DNA of 64,000 bases from Eutrigla gurnardus (lineage: Eukaryota; Chordata; Actinopteri; Perciformes; Triglidae), in assembly GCA_963514095.1 (NCBI GenBank), contig OY741271.1, positions 8,966,476-9,030,475 on the forward strand, written 5' to 3'. This document shows positions 63,411 to 64,000 of this stretch, piece after piece. Each line of letters begins with the position of its first letter. Position 1 is the stretch's first letter. A model generated the notes under the pieces. That model saw only the letters and a program-made list of their open reading frames with translations, was not told the origin of the DNA and did not search any database. Both the position numbers and the translations under genes were made by a program.

Positions 63411-64000
63411 AGTTGGAACTGAGTGTCCGGAGGTGGACAGGTCCTGGATGAGACCCTGGGCTAAGAGCTGGCTCAGAGTAGGCTGGACAACTGGTCACGT
63501 AGCGTAGGACGAAGTGGGAGCAAGAGACTAATGTAGCCAGAAGTGTTGAGGGTGTACATGTGGATCATATTGACGGGAGACTCCTCTGTGGAACCATGAA
63601 CAGCATCAGCTGGAGGACTAGATCCTGTACCTCAATGCCAGATGACCCTCGTGATCCACGAATGTGTGAACATTCACGTTGGCTCTGAGCGGCGTTTCAT
63701 TGCTATCAGCGCCAAGAGTGTACCCACGTTGCCATCGGATAGTGGGTGATGTGAATGTGTCACATCGCGAGTGGAGCCGGCCGCATGTGGGAACTCGCTC
63801 ATTCACAGTTACATCAATGCTGCACAATAGTAGTGTCATCCACTGAGTCGGAAGGAGCGTCGTCAGGAAAGCAGGTTCTGTTATCTCAATATTCAATTCT
63901 ACTGAGACCCGGTTGGATAAAATCATTGAGTGATGTCATGAACCATTTGTAACTCATTTTGCACAGCTGTTTGCATAGTTTAGAAGTACAATATTCCACT
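63411..64000. other. Unexplained stretch of higher GC
   Basis: The sequence to about 63880 is richer in CpG than the preceding 10 kb and gives a 102-codon minus-strand frame (63618-63926) without a recognisable domain. It might be part of an old transposable element. AT-rich again after 63880. Confidence 0.35.

Overview
The window looks like ray-finned fish (teleost, probably percomorph) genomic DNA. It has very many long (CA)n/(TG)n tracts and typical fish dispersed-repeat fragments: tRNA-derived SINEs, 3' ends of non-LTR retrotransposons, hAT-type remnants and a MITE. There is no operon-like or dense coding organisation. Stop codons are frequent in all frames. Most of the longest open frames are translations of dinucleotide or tetranucleotide repeats (poly-TH, poly-CV, poly-IHPS, MDGW). 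I recognise no known protein-coding gene, rRNA or functional tRNA. The simplest reading is a stretch of very long intron(s) or intergenic DNA. Organism and intron status are inferences from repeat content and the lack of coding exons.

Layout. 1-11 kb: mostly unique AT-rich sequence with a retrotransposon 3' end (3.09 kb), a MITE-like remnant (3.53-3.67 kb), another LINE-like 3' end (7.6 kb) and segments rich in homeodomain-like TAAT motifs (8.0-8.4 kb). 11-18 kb: four large dinucleotide tracts, a degenerate ~0.7 kb retroelement-like copy (12.3-13.0 kb) and a short widespread fish repeat (14.87 kb). 18-24 kb: a recursive-splice-like AG|GTAAG site (21.185 kb, + strand), a weak minus-strand exon candidate (21.55 kb) and a 666-bp CpG-rich MITE with terminal inverted repeats (22.57-23.24 kb). 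25-32 kb: TG/CA arrays including an inverted pair, plus hAT-type remnants. 33.4-34.4 kb: a SINE-like insertion with a perfect 15-bp target-site duplication, whose body has grown into a 19-copy 40/41-bp minisatellite. 35-42 kb: repeats and the largest TG array (40.24-40.39 kb). 42.33 kb: a 21-nt candidate neural-type microexon with strong splice signals. 45-48 kb: two short open frames that begin like signal peptides. 48-60 kb: simple repeats, among them a ~295-bp CATC/CCCATC array (58.5 kb). 60.4 kb: a tRNA-like SINE. 63.26-63.41 kb: a short coding-like patch that runs into a perfect 3 x 20-bp tandem repeat.

The best-supported regulatory observations are the 21-nt microexon and the zero-length AG|GTAAG site. 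Both are on the + strand, which fits one long + strand, possibly neural, transcription unit crossing the window. That is inference; neither host gene nor transcription can be shown from sequence alone. I found no convincing new gene system. The most distinctive structure is the minisatellite born inside a SINE.
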